The notes under the pieces were generated by a model. It did not search any database and was not told the DNA's origin. It saw only the letters and a program-made list of their open reading frames with translations. From the NCBI GenBank assembly GCA_913041025.1, contig CAJWGQ010000167.1, positions 1 to 6,398 on the forward strand: a DNA stretch of 6,398 nucleotides, given 5' to 3'. The stretch comes from an uncultured Gammaproteobacteria bacterium. Its GTDB lineage: Bacteria; Pseudomonadota; Gammaproteobacteria; Pseudomonadales; Azotimanducaceae_A. A program made the position numbers and the translations under genes. Below are positions 1 to 5,538 of this stretch, piece by piece (the first letter of the stretch is position 1; every line of letters begins with the position of its first letter).

Positions 1-1
1 A

Positions 2-808
2 AACATTGAAGCCCACTATGATCTTGGCAATTCATTTTACCAACTATGGCTTGATTCGAGCATGACTTATTCGTCAGCCTTGTATGATGAAGAGCATGCC
101 GATTTAGAATCCGCGCAGCAGAACAAGTACGCTCAGGCTCTTTGTTCGCTTAGCCTGATCGACAACGCCTCGATATTAGAGATTGGTTGTGGTTGGGGCG
201 GCTTTATGGAGTTCGCTACCCAGCGTGAATTTAAGGTTAAGGGTATTACGATCTCTCCAAGTCAACTTGACTACGCGAGAGAACGGCTGGCCAGCCTCGA
301 TCAGAGGCACGAACTGGAGTTGGTCGATTACAGAAAGGTCGAAGGGCAGTTTGATGCCATTGTCTCGATAGAAATGTTTGAAGCAGTAGGTTCTGATTAC
401 TGGCAAACCTTCTTTTCTCGGGTCAGGGAGCTACTTGTACCCAAAGGAAAGCTCATGATTCAAACGATTATGATCCAGGATGAGTTTTTTGAAGACTACC
501 GAAAGTCGCCGGATTTCATACAAACTTATATCTTCCCTGGCGGGGAGTTAGCATGCCCAAAGGTTATCTCGGAGATAGCCAGCGCTAATGACCTGGAAAT
601 CGTGAATAATGTAAGCTTCCCGCTTTCCTATTCGAAAACACTAGAGGCATGGCATGGGCGCTTTCAGGCTGCGTGGCCAGAAATTATGAGTAAGGGTTTC
701 GATCAGGAATTTAAGCGAACGTGGGATATGTATCTCGCTTATTGTCGAGGGGGTTTTGCAAATGGTCGTCTGCTCGTTAATCAATATACTTTTCAGTTAA
801 ATGATTAA
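2..808 (+). CDS. Cyclopropane-fatty-acyl-phospholipid synthase family methyltransferase, 5' end outside the window
   Basis: The reading frame is open from the left edge, so the N-terminus is missing; 268 residues are visible against about 380-430 in the family. Residues 1-28 carry the family's substrate-side signature (AHYDLGN, then LWLD and MTYSS). The SAM-binding motif LEIGCGWGG is at about 59-67, IEMFEAVG at 123-130, the family-typical YIFPGG at 156-161 and the AWHGRF/AWPEI segment at 216-228. Family members transfer a methyl or methylene group from SAM to the double bond of acyl chains in membrane phospholipids, working at the inner membrane surface. Compared with E. coli Cfa, the bicarbonate-binding Cys (in YSC) is Ser here (residue 25) and the His after the next strand is Gln (residue 154), while the Glu of MFE and a Tyr (210) are kept. 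This suggests the Cfa-like/UfaM-like branch rather than a classical cyclopropane synthase; the product is not known. The stop lies inside the next gene, implying co-translation. The family is certain; the exact reaction is not. Confidence 0.93.
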   Translation, partial: NIEAHYDLGNSFYQLWLDSSMTYSSALYDEEHADLESAQQNKYAQALCSLSLIDNASILEIGCGWGGFMEFATQREFKVKGITISPSQLDYARERLASLDQRHELELVDYRKVEGQFDAIVSIEMFEAVGSDYWQTFFSRVRELLVPKGKLMIQTIMIQDEFFEDYRKSPDFIQTYIFPGGELACPKVISEIASANDLEIVNNVSFPLSYSKTLEAWHGRFQAAWPEIMSKGFDQEFKRTWDMYLAYCRGGFANGRLLVNQYTFQLND

Positions 809-1817
809 ATTTGGAATATTCTTAGCAGAAATCGGGGTTATTCCGGATTGGGTGATTCGTGTCGCTGCTCGTTTCTTAACAAGGCAGAGATTGGGACAGG
901 CGCAAAATGTGGCAGAGAAGCTCGAACTAATCGAGCAGCTGTCCAAAGGGGGAGTCGCCGAGAAGGCCGTCGATGCGAACGAACAACATTACGAGGTGCC
1001 CACAGAGTTTTTTCAGCTGGTGTTGGGCAGACACTTAAAATACTCCTGTAACTTATTTGAAGAGGCTGACTCCCAGGATGACGCCGAGCGAGCCATGCTC
1101 GATCTCTATATTGAACGCGCGGGAATTGCCAATAACCAGCAGGTACTTGATCTAGGTTGCGGTTGGGGCTCTTTTTCACTGTATGCTGCAAAGCAGTTTC
1201 CGTCCTCTCGATTTACCTGCGTTAGCAATTCGCAGACCCAAATCGACTACATCAAGAGTCGCGCGGAGGAAGAAGGAATAACGAATCTGACGCCAATCAG
1301 ATCTGATGTTAATGAGCTATCGCTAGAAGATCGTTTTGATCGAATCATTTCGATCGAGATGTTCGAGCACTTGCGCAATTACCAATCGATCCTTTCAACT
1401 TTGAATCTACTGCTCAACGACAGTGGAAAATTGTTTATCCATATTTTCTGTCATAAATCTTTGCTCTATCTTTACGAGATACAGACCGATTCTGACTGGA
1501 TGACCAAGTATTTTTTTCAGGGTGGCATCATGCCGAGCCTCGATATCTTTGACCATTTTGACGAGTCTTTTCGTTTGGCCGATCGATGGTCGGTGAATGG
1601 GACGAACTATTCTAAAACATCAAAGCTGTGGCTCACAAAGATGTACCAGAATAGGGCGCAAATCATGCGTGTGTTGAGCCAGCATTATGATGACCCACGG
1701 CGCTGGTTTAATCGGTGGCGTATCTTTTTTCTTACCTGCGAAGCCTTTTTTGAGTTAAATGATGGCGATGAATATTTTGTCTCTCACCACTTGTTAGAGA
1801 AAAAGCTCAACACTTAA
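801..1817 (+). CDS. CFA/coclaurine-N-methyltransferase-like SAM-dependent methyltransferase
   Basis: A full-length gene of 338 residues. The order of motifs matches the bacterial and plant group around coclaurine N-methyltransferase, itself a branch of the CFA synthase superfamily: NEQHYEVPTEFF (60-71), HLKYSC (78-83), SAM motif VLDLGCGWGS (115-124), SIEMFEH (184-190), LFIHIFCHK (211-219), YFFQGGIMPS (237-246), VNGTNY (265-270) and NRWRIFF (304-310). The Glu and His residues used by plant N-methyltransferases (IEMFEH) are present, and so are the Cys (83), His (214) and Tyr (270) aligned with the bicarbonate pocket of CFA synthases. The acceptor cannot be decided; the tandem with a lipid-modifying relative suggests an acyl lipid rather than an alkaloid-like amine. 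The ATG start overlaps the previous gene by 8 bases. No clear Shine-Dalgarno precedes it, so translation is probably coupled. Family placement is firm, substrate inferred. Confidence 0.93.
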   Translation: MIKFGIFLAEIGVIPDWVIRVAARFLTRQRLGQAQNVAEKLELIEQLSKGGVAEKAVDANEQHYEVPTEFFQLVLGRHLKYSCNLFEEADSQDDAERAMLDLYIERAGIANNQQVLDLGCGWGSFSLYAAKQFPSSRFTCVSNSQTQIDYIKSRAEEEGITNLTPIRSDVNELSLEDRFDRIISIEMFEHLRNYQSILSTLNLLLNDSGKLFIHIFCHKSLLYLYEIQTDSDWMTKYFFQGGIMPSLDIFDHFDESFRLADRWSVNGTNYSKTSKLWLTKMYQNRAQIMRVLSQHYDDPRRWFNRWRIFFLTCEAFFELNDGDEYFVSHHLLEKKLNT

Positions 1818-1851
1818 AAAGCTGTAGTCTTGATCCAGGTTCAGAATTTAT

Positions 1852-1879
1852 TTGCTTGTATTAGGAATGCCGATATACA
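1852..1879 (+). promoter_or_regulatory. Weak sigma70-like promoter candidate
   Basis: TTGCTT and TATACA are separated by 16 bases in the 91-base gap after the methyltransferase pair, ending about 30 bases before the next start. Both boxes are only partial matches. The downstream genes could equally be read through from the methyltransferases, since no terminator hairpin is visible in the gap. Confidence 0.2.
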
Positions 1880-1898
1880 GTTGAGTATGCCTTTTGAC

Positions 1899-1906
1899 GG
1901 GAGAGG
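1899..1906 (+). promoter_or_regulatory. Ribosome binding site that decides the start of the membrane protein gene
   Basis: The purine run GGGAGAGG stands just before ATG 1909, with the GGGAG core 5 bases from it. An in-frame TTG at 1894 would give five more residues but would put this site inside the coding region, so ATG 1909 is preferred. Confidence 0.6.
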
Positions 1907-1908
1907 AT

Positions 1909-2544
1909 ATGCTATCAGCTACGGAGTTTTATGAGGTTTCGACACCACTTTTAATTGTGCTTTGGCTCGAGACAGTCATCTATCTTGGCATAGGCTTGTA
2001 CGAGACTTTTGACGATTTTATTCATAAGACCCCGAAATGGGCTTATATCAACGATCGATTGAATTCTTGGATATGGTTTCAGGATAAGGTCGGCCACAAA
2101 ATGCACGCGGCGATCTGCTTTATGCTGGGGTTTGTCGCCTTGAATGGCGCGCTCGAGGGCATGGTGACCCGGTTTGAGATCGAGATCATTTTTGTCAGCT
2201 TCGCACTCATTAGCGGGATGGTTTTTGGGTTGTTACCTCCTGGGCGGTTTGGTCTGGTGACTATAGTTACAAAACCTGAAATTATTTTGCAGATCGTAAT
2301 GTACGTTTTTTGCGTGCACCTGATTCGTCCGGAAATAATTGCTCTGTGTGTCGTGCTAAATCTTTGGGGTGTTTTTGTCTATTTTCGACAAACATCAAAG
2401 ATTCATGGCGGTGAATTCGCAATACTAAGGGCCGATATGGTCGAAGCAGGATTTGATGAAAAAAGACTGGAGACTGTTGATAAGCTTGTGGGTTACCAAC
2501 AACAGGATGCGCGTGAGCCTGGTAGCGGCCCTGTCGGCTCCTAG
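1909..2544 (+). CDS. Polytopic membrane protein of unknown function
   Basis: I do not recognise the family. The 211-residue protein has about five hydrophobic segments: 12-32, 66-86, 91-109, 124-140 and 142-159. Between the first two is an amphipathic, aromatic- and charge-rich stretch (33-65: YETFDDFIHK, then WAYINDRLNSWIWFQDKVGHKMH) with two or three histidines and several acids. This could be a membrane-surface or metal-binding element, but no known motif is complete. A positively charged soluble tail follows the last segment (160-211) and ends in a low-complexity Gly/Pro stretch. It lies 91 bases after the methyltransferase tandem on the same strand, which suggests, without proof, a role in the same lipid or envelope process. 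The start is ATG 1909 because of the Shine-Dalgarno just ahead; a TTG at 1894 is the alternative. Confidence 0.82.
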   Translation: MLSATEFYEVSTPLLIVLWLETVIYLGIGLYETFDDFIHKTPKWAYINDRLNSWIWFQDKVGHKMHAAICFMLGFVALNGALEGMVTRFEIEIIFVSFALISGMVFGLLPPGRFGLVTIVTKPEIILQIVMYVFCVHLIRPEIIALCVVLNLWGVFVYFRQTSKIHGGEFAILRADMVEAGFDEKRLETVDKLVGYQQQDAREPGSGPVGS

Positions 2545-2610
2545 GCGTATCTAGGAATCGTAAGACAGCTTAATGAGTAAAGCACGGACCAGAGCAATAG
2601 TGTCATAATC

Positions 2611-2976
2611 TTGGATAATATTGAAATGATACGAGAGGTCCTCGCAAGTGGGCTAGATATCGAGAAGTATTTGACAGACGATGCCGTTTGGACGATTCCG
2701 GGATTTGGTTCCTACGAAGGCAAGGAAGAGATCTCAGCTAAGCTTTTAGGCCCGATGCATGGCCTGATGGAGAGTATGGGGAACTCAGTCGTTACTAACA
2801 TCGTTGCGCAAGGTGATTATATTGTCGCCGAGTCCTATGCTGAAAATCGAATAACAGCAACCGGTAAGGCTTATAACAATACGTACTGTCATGTTTATCG
2901 TATTCGTGACGGTTTGATCGAGCATATTACTGAATATGCAGATACTGCGCTTGCGCGCGACGTCTTTTCCAGCTGA
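2611..2976 (+). CDS. Small NTF2-like (SnoaL/ketosteroid-isomerase-like) protein
   Basis: A 121-residue protein with the cone-shaped NTF2-like layout: a first helix (1-14), a loop with YLTDDAVWTIPG (20-31), YEGKEEI (35-41) leading the second helix, then beta strands ending in VYRIRDGLIEHITEY (95-109), which is the hallmark final part of SnoaL-like proteins. Proteins of this fold are small isomerases, cyclases or ligand-binding proteins; nothing here fixes the substrate. It is near the short end for the fold because the first helix is compact. The start is uncertain: there is no in-frame ATG before codon 6, a stop lies at 2578-2580, and TTG 2611 fits the expected first helix best. The nearest purine-rich stretch (GGACCAGAG) is about 16 bases upstream, so the ribosome binding site is poor. 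ATG 2626 would remove part of helix 1. It stands alone between two membrane-protein genes of the same strand. Confidence 0.82.
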   Translation: MDNIEMIREVLASGLDIEKYLTDDAVWTIPGFGSYEGKEEISAKLLGPMHGLMESMGNSVVTNIVAQGDYIVAESYAENRITATGKAYNNTYCHVYRIRDGLIEHITEYADTALARDVFSS

Positions 2977-3015
2977 TAAGTTATAAAGTTGATTCGTAAT
3001 CCAAGGTAATGTGGA

Positions 3016-3672
3016 TTGAAGTTTCTAGTTAGAAAAACCCACAAGTATCTGAGCATCCTGATATCCATTCAGTTGCTCCTGTGGACTATTTCAGGAATCT
3101 ATTTTGCGTTCAATCAGATCGAATTAGTCAGGGGAGAACAGTACCGGCTGCCTCAGGTCTTCTCTATTGACCTTAGTAAAATCAACCTTGTTTTAGATTC
3201 TGTTAAGAATATTCAGGTTGCTCGAAGATTCGGTGAAGAGATATTGATAGTTCGTAAGGAAGCAGGAACAGAGTATCTTAATCTTGAAGGGGTCGCTCTT
3301 GAAAAGCTTTCGAGAGAGGAAGCAAAGAGCATTGTGTCGAGCGTCACTTCACTAACGCCGTTGGCAGTGGAAGAGATCAACGATCCCGAACCTGGTTCTG
3401 AGTATCGAGGAAGAAACCTGCCATTATTCAAGGTGGTTACTCAAGATCAGGAAAATGACGAAATTAACGTATACGTCGATGCGATTTCTGGACAGGTGGT
3501 TGCAATTCGTAGCCAGCAGTGGCGGCTTTGGGATCTGATGTGGGGTCTGCATATCATGGACTGGGAGACGCGCGATGAAATCAATAATTGGCTGCTGAAG
3601 CTTTTTTCTGTGTTGGCTTTGATCAGTTCTCTCACCGGCGTGTTTATCTTTTTCAGATGGGACTGGAAATAG
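3016..3672 (+). CDS. PepSY-domain membrane protein, periplasmic domain between two membrane helices
   Basis: A 218-residue protein that begins with a basic stretch and the segment VRKTHKYLSILISIQLLLW (5-23), followed by TISGIYFAFN. This is the typical first helix of PepSY-associated transmembrane proteins, often found with iron-uptake or redox membrane proteins. A periplasmic domain follows (about 40-170), with one clear PepSY-like unit: EEAKSIV at 101-107, then strands through INVYVDAISGQVVAIR (150-165). The conserved WGLHIMDWETRDEINNWLL (176-194) leads into the last helix (195-213), and the protein ends on FFRWDWK. The long PepSY_TM relatives have four helices; this is the short two-helix form, apparently complete. 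The start must be TTG 3016: a stop at 3007-3009 closes the frame and the next in-frame ATG is far inside. AAGG at 3003-3006 is a fair Shine-Dalgarno. Function is probably envelope- or redox-related; the partner is unknown. Confidence 0.88.
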   Translation: MKFLVRKTHKYLSILISIQLLLWTISGIYFAFNQIELVRGEQYRLPQVFSIDLSKINLVLDSVKNIQVARRFGEEILIVRKEAGTEYLNLEGVALEKLSREEAKSIVSSVTSLTPLAVEEINDPEPGSEYRGRNLPLFKVVTQDQENDEINVYVDAISGQVVAIRSQQWRLWDLMWGLHIMDWETRDEINNWLLKLFSVLALISSLTGVFIFFRWDWK

Positions 3673-3776
3673 TGCTAAGAGAAACTCAAAGCCGCTATTT
3701 AAATTAGCGCTCTGATAAACCATAAGTGGGCAACCTTCTTGGTGTTGAATTATTTCGTATGGACTCCCGTTTCAGA

Positions 3777-3805
3777 TTGACCGTTGATCGTCTTGCTGTG
3801 ACTAT
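3777..3805 (+). promoter_or_regulatory. Candidate sigma70 promoter for the secreted DUF1579-like gene
   Basis: TTGACC (five of six matches to the -35 box) is followed after 17 bases by GACTAT, which keeps the second A and the final T of the -10 box. It sits in the 191-base gap after the PepSY gene, leaving a leader of roughly 50 bases before GTG 3864. The gap length and the strong separate ribosome binding site support an independent transcript. The rest of the gap (3673-3776) shows nothing else I can support. Confidence 0.35.
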
Positions 3806-3846
3806 TGGCTGTAAGGGGTTTAAGTGACGTAATTCAAAAATCATTT

Positions 3847-3856
3847 AAGGGAGGAA
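3847..3856 (+). promoter_or_regulatory. Strong Shine-Dalgarno for the GTG-started gene
   Basis: AAGGGAGGAA lies 7 bases before GTG 3864, with its GGGAGG core 9 bases away. This is what justifies GTG as the start codon, since no in-frame ATG lies near the beginning of the hydrophobic signal sequence. Confidence 0.7.
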
Positions 3857-3863
3857 CCAGATT

Positions 3864-4412
3864 GTGTTTATAAGAGTATTGTTTTTGACGTTGGGCCTAG
3901 TAGTGGCCTCAAGTGTTGAGGCTGGCCATCATGAAGAAAAAGCGATGCAGTCTAGCTTTTCTGACTATCAATCTTTTGCTGATGCGATGCAGGGAAGGTG
4001 GCTGGCTAAAATTATATGGATTAACGATTGGCCGGGATTTGGCAAGAGGGGAGATGAAGTAACCGGTTACGCAGAGTATCAGTTTAGCGATGACGGCAGA
4101 GTGCTAAACGGACGCACCTATGTTGGGCCTGGCTCTCTGACGCACCTAATTTACTATGACGAAGGCAAGCAGCAGATTCAGGAAACCATGGTTTCTTCTG
4201 GAGGTAACGTCTGGAATAACACGATCTACAAAAAAGATGGCGAATGGACTTATCGCGTGTCAGGAAGCACTGGAGATGGTGAAGCAATCACTGGAACGGC
4301 AAAGCGAGAGTTCAGCGAAGCTGGGCAACGTAATCAATGGTTAGGACAATGGAAAGTAAATGGGGTTGAGCTTGATCCTTTGCGCGACTCTTTTCAGCGA
4401 ATAGGTGACTGA
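3864..4412 (+). CDS. Secreted DUF1579-like / lipocalin-like protein
   Basis: A 182-residue protein with a clear Sec signal peptide: MFIR, a hydrophobic core (5-16) and a probable signal peptidase I cut after VEA (18-20), just before GHHEEK. The mature part is rich in alternating beta strands: GRWLAKIIWI (44-53), VTGYAEYQFSDDGRVLNGRTY (66-86), HLIYYDEGKQQIQETMV (94-110), VWNNTIYKKDGEWTYRVSG (116-134), GTAKREFS (144-151) and WLGQWKVNG (159-167). This resembles the small beta-barrel proteins grouped as DUF1579 and lipocalin-like, in which a GxW near the start and repeated strands form a barrel. No catalytic residues are apparent, and binding of a hydrophobic ligand is only an inference. It probably acts in the periplasm. 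It converges with the minus-strand zinc-ribbon gene, with only 36 bases between the two stops and no obvious terminator. Start chosen as GTG because of the ribosome binding site. Family assignment is by pattern only. Confidence 0.82.
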   Translation: MFIRVLFLTLGLVVASSVEAGHHEEKAMQSSFSDYQSFADAMQGRWLAKIIWINDWPGFGKRGDEVTGYAEYQFSDDGRVLNGRTYVGPGSLTHLIYYDEGKQQIQETMVSSGGNVWNNTIYKKDGEWTYRVSGSTGDGEAITGTAKREFSEAGQRNQWLGQWKVNGVELDPLRDSFQRIGD

Positions 4413-4448
4413 CGGCAACACAGCTTTAGATCTGTTTGGTTGGATGCT

Positions 4449-4814
4449 TTACCTTCTCGAGTCTGGCGAAGCTAGCGTGACAATCTCATAGTCTTGAAAA
4501 CAGGTATCACACCGGAGGTAGATCGTACCTCCGTGTTCATAAGATTCACGAGTGATTTCTGAGGTGTCTCTTGATCCACAGTGCCTACAACGACGACGAT
4601 ATTTCTCGAATTTTCTATGTAAGAGCAAAATCCCAAGAATAGTGAGGACAGGCAGTATGATTCTAGCTTCGTCGGATCCTATCTCTTTCGCTAGCTCGTT
4701 GATTGAGACGTGTTTTGTGTTGTAACGCACCAGCAAGGTATCGCCCTCAATGCGAACATAACCTTCATGAAATAGGTTATAAGAGCCTAACGTTATAAGC
4801 AGTACCAAAAGCAA
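4449..4814 (-). CDS. Membrane-anchored zinc-ribbon protein of unknown function
   Basis: A small protein (121 residues from TTG 4814) with a hydrophobic N-terminus (1-11, possibly longer), a short polar region (16-50) and a second membrane segment (51-66). A basic stretch (KFEKYRRR) follows, then a four-cysteine zinc ribbon: C76-x2-C79, 22 residues, C102-x2-C105. By the positive-inside rule the ribbon would be cytoplasmic and the region between the helices periplasmic. No family was recognised. The start is doubtful: TTG 4814 has no Shine-Dalgarno, an in-frame TAG lies three codons upstream, and an ATG 20 bases further up (4834) is in another frame and runs into a stop after 13 codons. Either translation begins weakly at TTG or the beginning of the gene is frameshifted. 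The intact cysteines suggest the protein is real. Confidence 0.65.
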   Translation of the reverse strand: MLLVLLITLGSYNLFHEGYVRIEGDTLLVRYNTKHVSINELAKEIGSDEARIILPVLTILGILLLHRKFEKYRRRCRHCGSRDTSEITRESYEHGGTIYLRCDTCFQDYEIVTLASPDSRR

Positions 4815-4846
4815 ACAGCACTAATTTTGTTCATATGGTTAATCAA

Positions 4847-4852
4847 ATAATA
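4847..4852 (-). promoter_or_regulatory. Possible -10 box for the zinc-ribbon gene
   Basis: Read on the minus strand this is TATTAT, five of six matches to the -10 consensus, in a strongly AT-rich stretch. No good -35 box stands at the right distance. A 6-base inverted repeat (GTTAAT at 4838-4843 and ATTAAC at 4863-4868) brackets it and could be an operator, but AT-rich DNA produces such pairs by chance. Confidence 0.25.
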
Positions 4853-4914
4853 TTGCTAACAAATTAACAAACTAAACCCTCTGTGTACAAATTGGAGATT
4901 TTTTTACATCTATA

Positions 4915-4954
4915 GGGAGGTTCAGTGAATCTAGCTAAATTGGTTGGGTGGTAA
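4915..4954 (+). other. Stranded Shine-Dalgarno with a 9-codon reading frame
   Basis: GGGAGG at 4915-4920 stands 4 bases before GTG 4925, which opens a 9-codon frame (MNLAKLVGW, then TAA). Six bases later ATG 4960 opens another very short frame of 7 codons ending at 4983. This could be an upstream leader peptide for the gene at 5032 or the remains of a decayed gene start. The rest of the intergenic region (4815-5031) shows only AT-rich DNA. Confidence 0.25.
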
Positions 4955-5020
4955 ATCTGATGCTGGAGAATGCTCTTGTATAAGCGATAAAGTTACTGTT
5001 GTACATCTTTAATGCGTAGC

Positions 5021-5026
5021 AAGGAG
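5021..5026 (+). promoter_or_regulatory. Shine-Dalgarno of the 153-residue membrane protein gene
   Basis: AAGGAG, 5 bases before ATG 5032, is the most consensus-like ribosome binding site in the window and fixes the start. Confidence 0.7.
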
Positions 5027-5031
5027 ACAGA

Positions 5032-5493
5032 ATGAATTGGGATGCTTTAAGTGCCATCGCAGAATTATGCGGTGCTGTGGCCGTTTTTTTCACGCTTATC
5101 TATTTAACGATTCAAGTGCGTCAAAATTCAAACGCGATTCAACAACAAAATAGAGTGGCGACCGCTCAGATGATGCAGAGCCGCGGTGACACCTTGATTA
5201 ATTTTTTTAGCCTAGGAATTAACGACGAGAAAGCGTTGGACATTTTTTCGGGTATTTTTCAAAGGCCGGATTTGGATTCGACTCGTGAGTGGCTGGTTGT
5301 AAATACTGCGAGAGCCATGTGGGAGAATCTTTTTTATCAGTATAAAGAAGGGTTTCTACCCGAAGATTTTTACAACCAAGGAGTGGCTACCGGAATCAGG
5401 CTAGCGGGTCCCAAGTTTTTAGAGATGAACATACCAATGCAGACCGAGTTCAGGGAAGAGGTATTCAGATTGCTCGCAGAGCACGAAGATTGA
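5032..5493 (+). CDS. Small membrane-anchored protein of unknown function
   Basis: A 153-residue protein with one N-terminal membrane helix (about 6-28, ELCGAVAVFFTLIYLTIQVR) followed at once by a Gln/Asn-rich amphipathic helix (RQNSNAIQQQNRVATAQMMQSR, 30-51) that may form a coiled coil. A mainly helical soluble part comes next (52-153), with REWLVVNTARAMWENLFYQYKEGFLPEDFY (85-114). This pattern of an AIAE/AIGE-type start, a helix ending in QVRQN, and a later WENxFYQYKEGxL segment is common in uncharacterised proteins of marine proteobacteria, recalled from experience rather than searched. No catalytic motif is visible. The N-terminus is expected on the periplasmic side with the helical domain in the cytoplasm, because the positive residues follow the helix. 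It has its own strong ribosome binding site and converges with the oxidoreductase gene. Confidence 0.85.
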   Translation: MNWDALSAIAELCGAVAVFFTLIYLTIQVRQNSNAIQQQNRVATAQMMQSRGDTLINFFSLGINDEKALDIFSGIFQRPDLDSTREWLVVNTARAMWENLFYQYKEGFLPEDFYNQGVATGIRLAGPKFLEMNIPMQTEFREEVFRLLAEHED

Positions 5494-5538
5494 AGGGAGT
5501 ATCTTAAAAATACTTAAAAAACGTAGTAGAAGCTTAAA

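Noticed and set aside
838..1191. Minus-strand open frame of 117 codons opposite the second methyltransferase
   Set aside because: The composition is Arg/Pro/Trp-rich as expected of an antisense shadow, and the plus-strand gene is certain.
1894..1908. TTG 1894 as start of the membrane protein gene
   Set aside because: The Shine-Dalgarno GGGAGAGG would fall inside the coding region; ATG 1909 with that site is better.
2540..2555. Inverted repeat CCTAG/CTAGG at the end of the polytopic membrane protein gene
   Set aside because: A 5-base stem with a 6-base loop and no T-run; too weak for a terminator and likely by chance.
3424..3723. Minus-strand open frame of 99 codons opposite the PepSY gene
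   Set aside because: It lies antisense to a well-supported gene, has no family-like features and no ribosome site; a shadow frame.
5498..5514. Hairpin AGTAT/ATACT between the facing stop codons of the 153-residue gene and the oxidoreductase
   Set aside because: The stem is only 5 AT-rich base pairs. For plus-strand transcripts it is followed by an A-run instead of a T-run, and for minus-strand transcripts the T-run comes before the stem, so it does not fit an intrinsic terminator.
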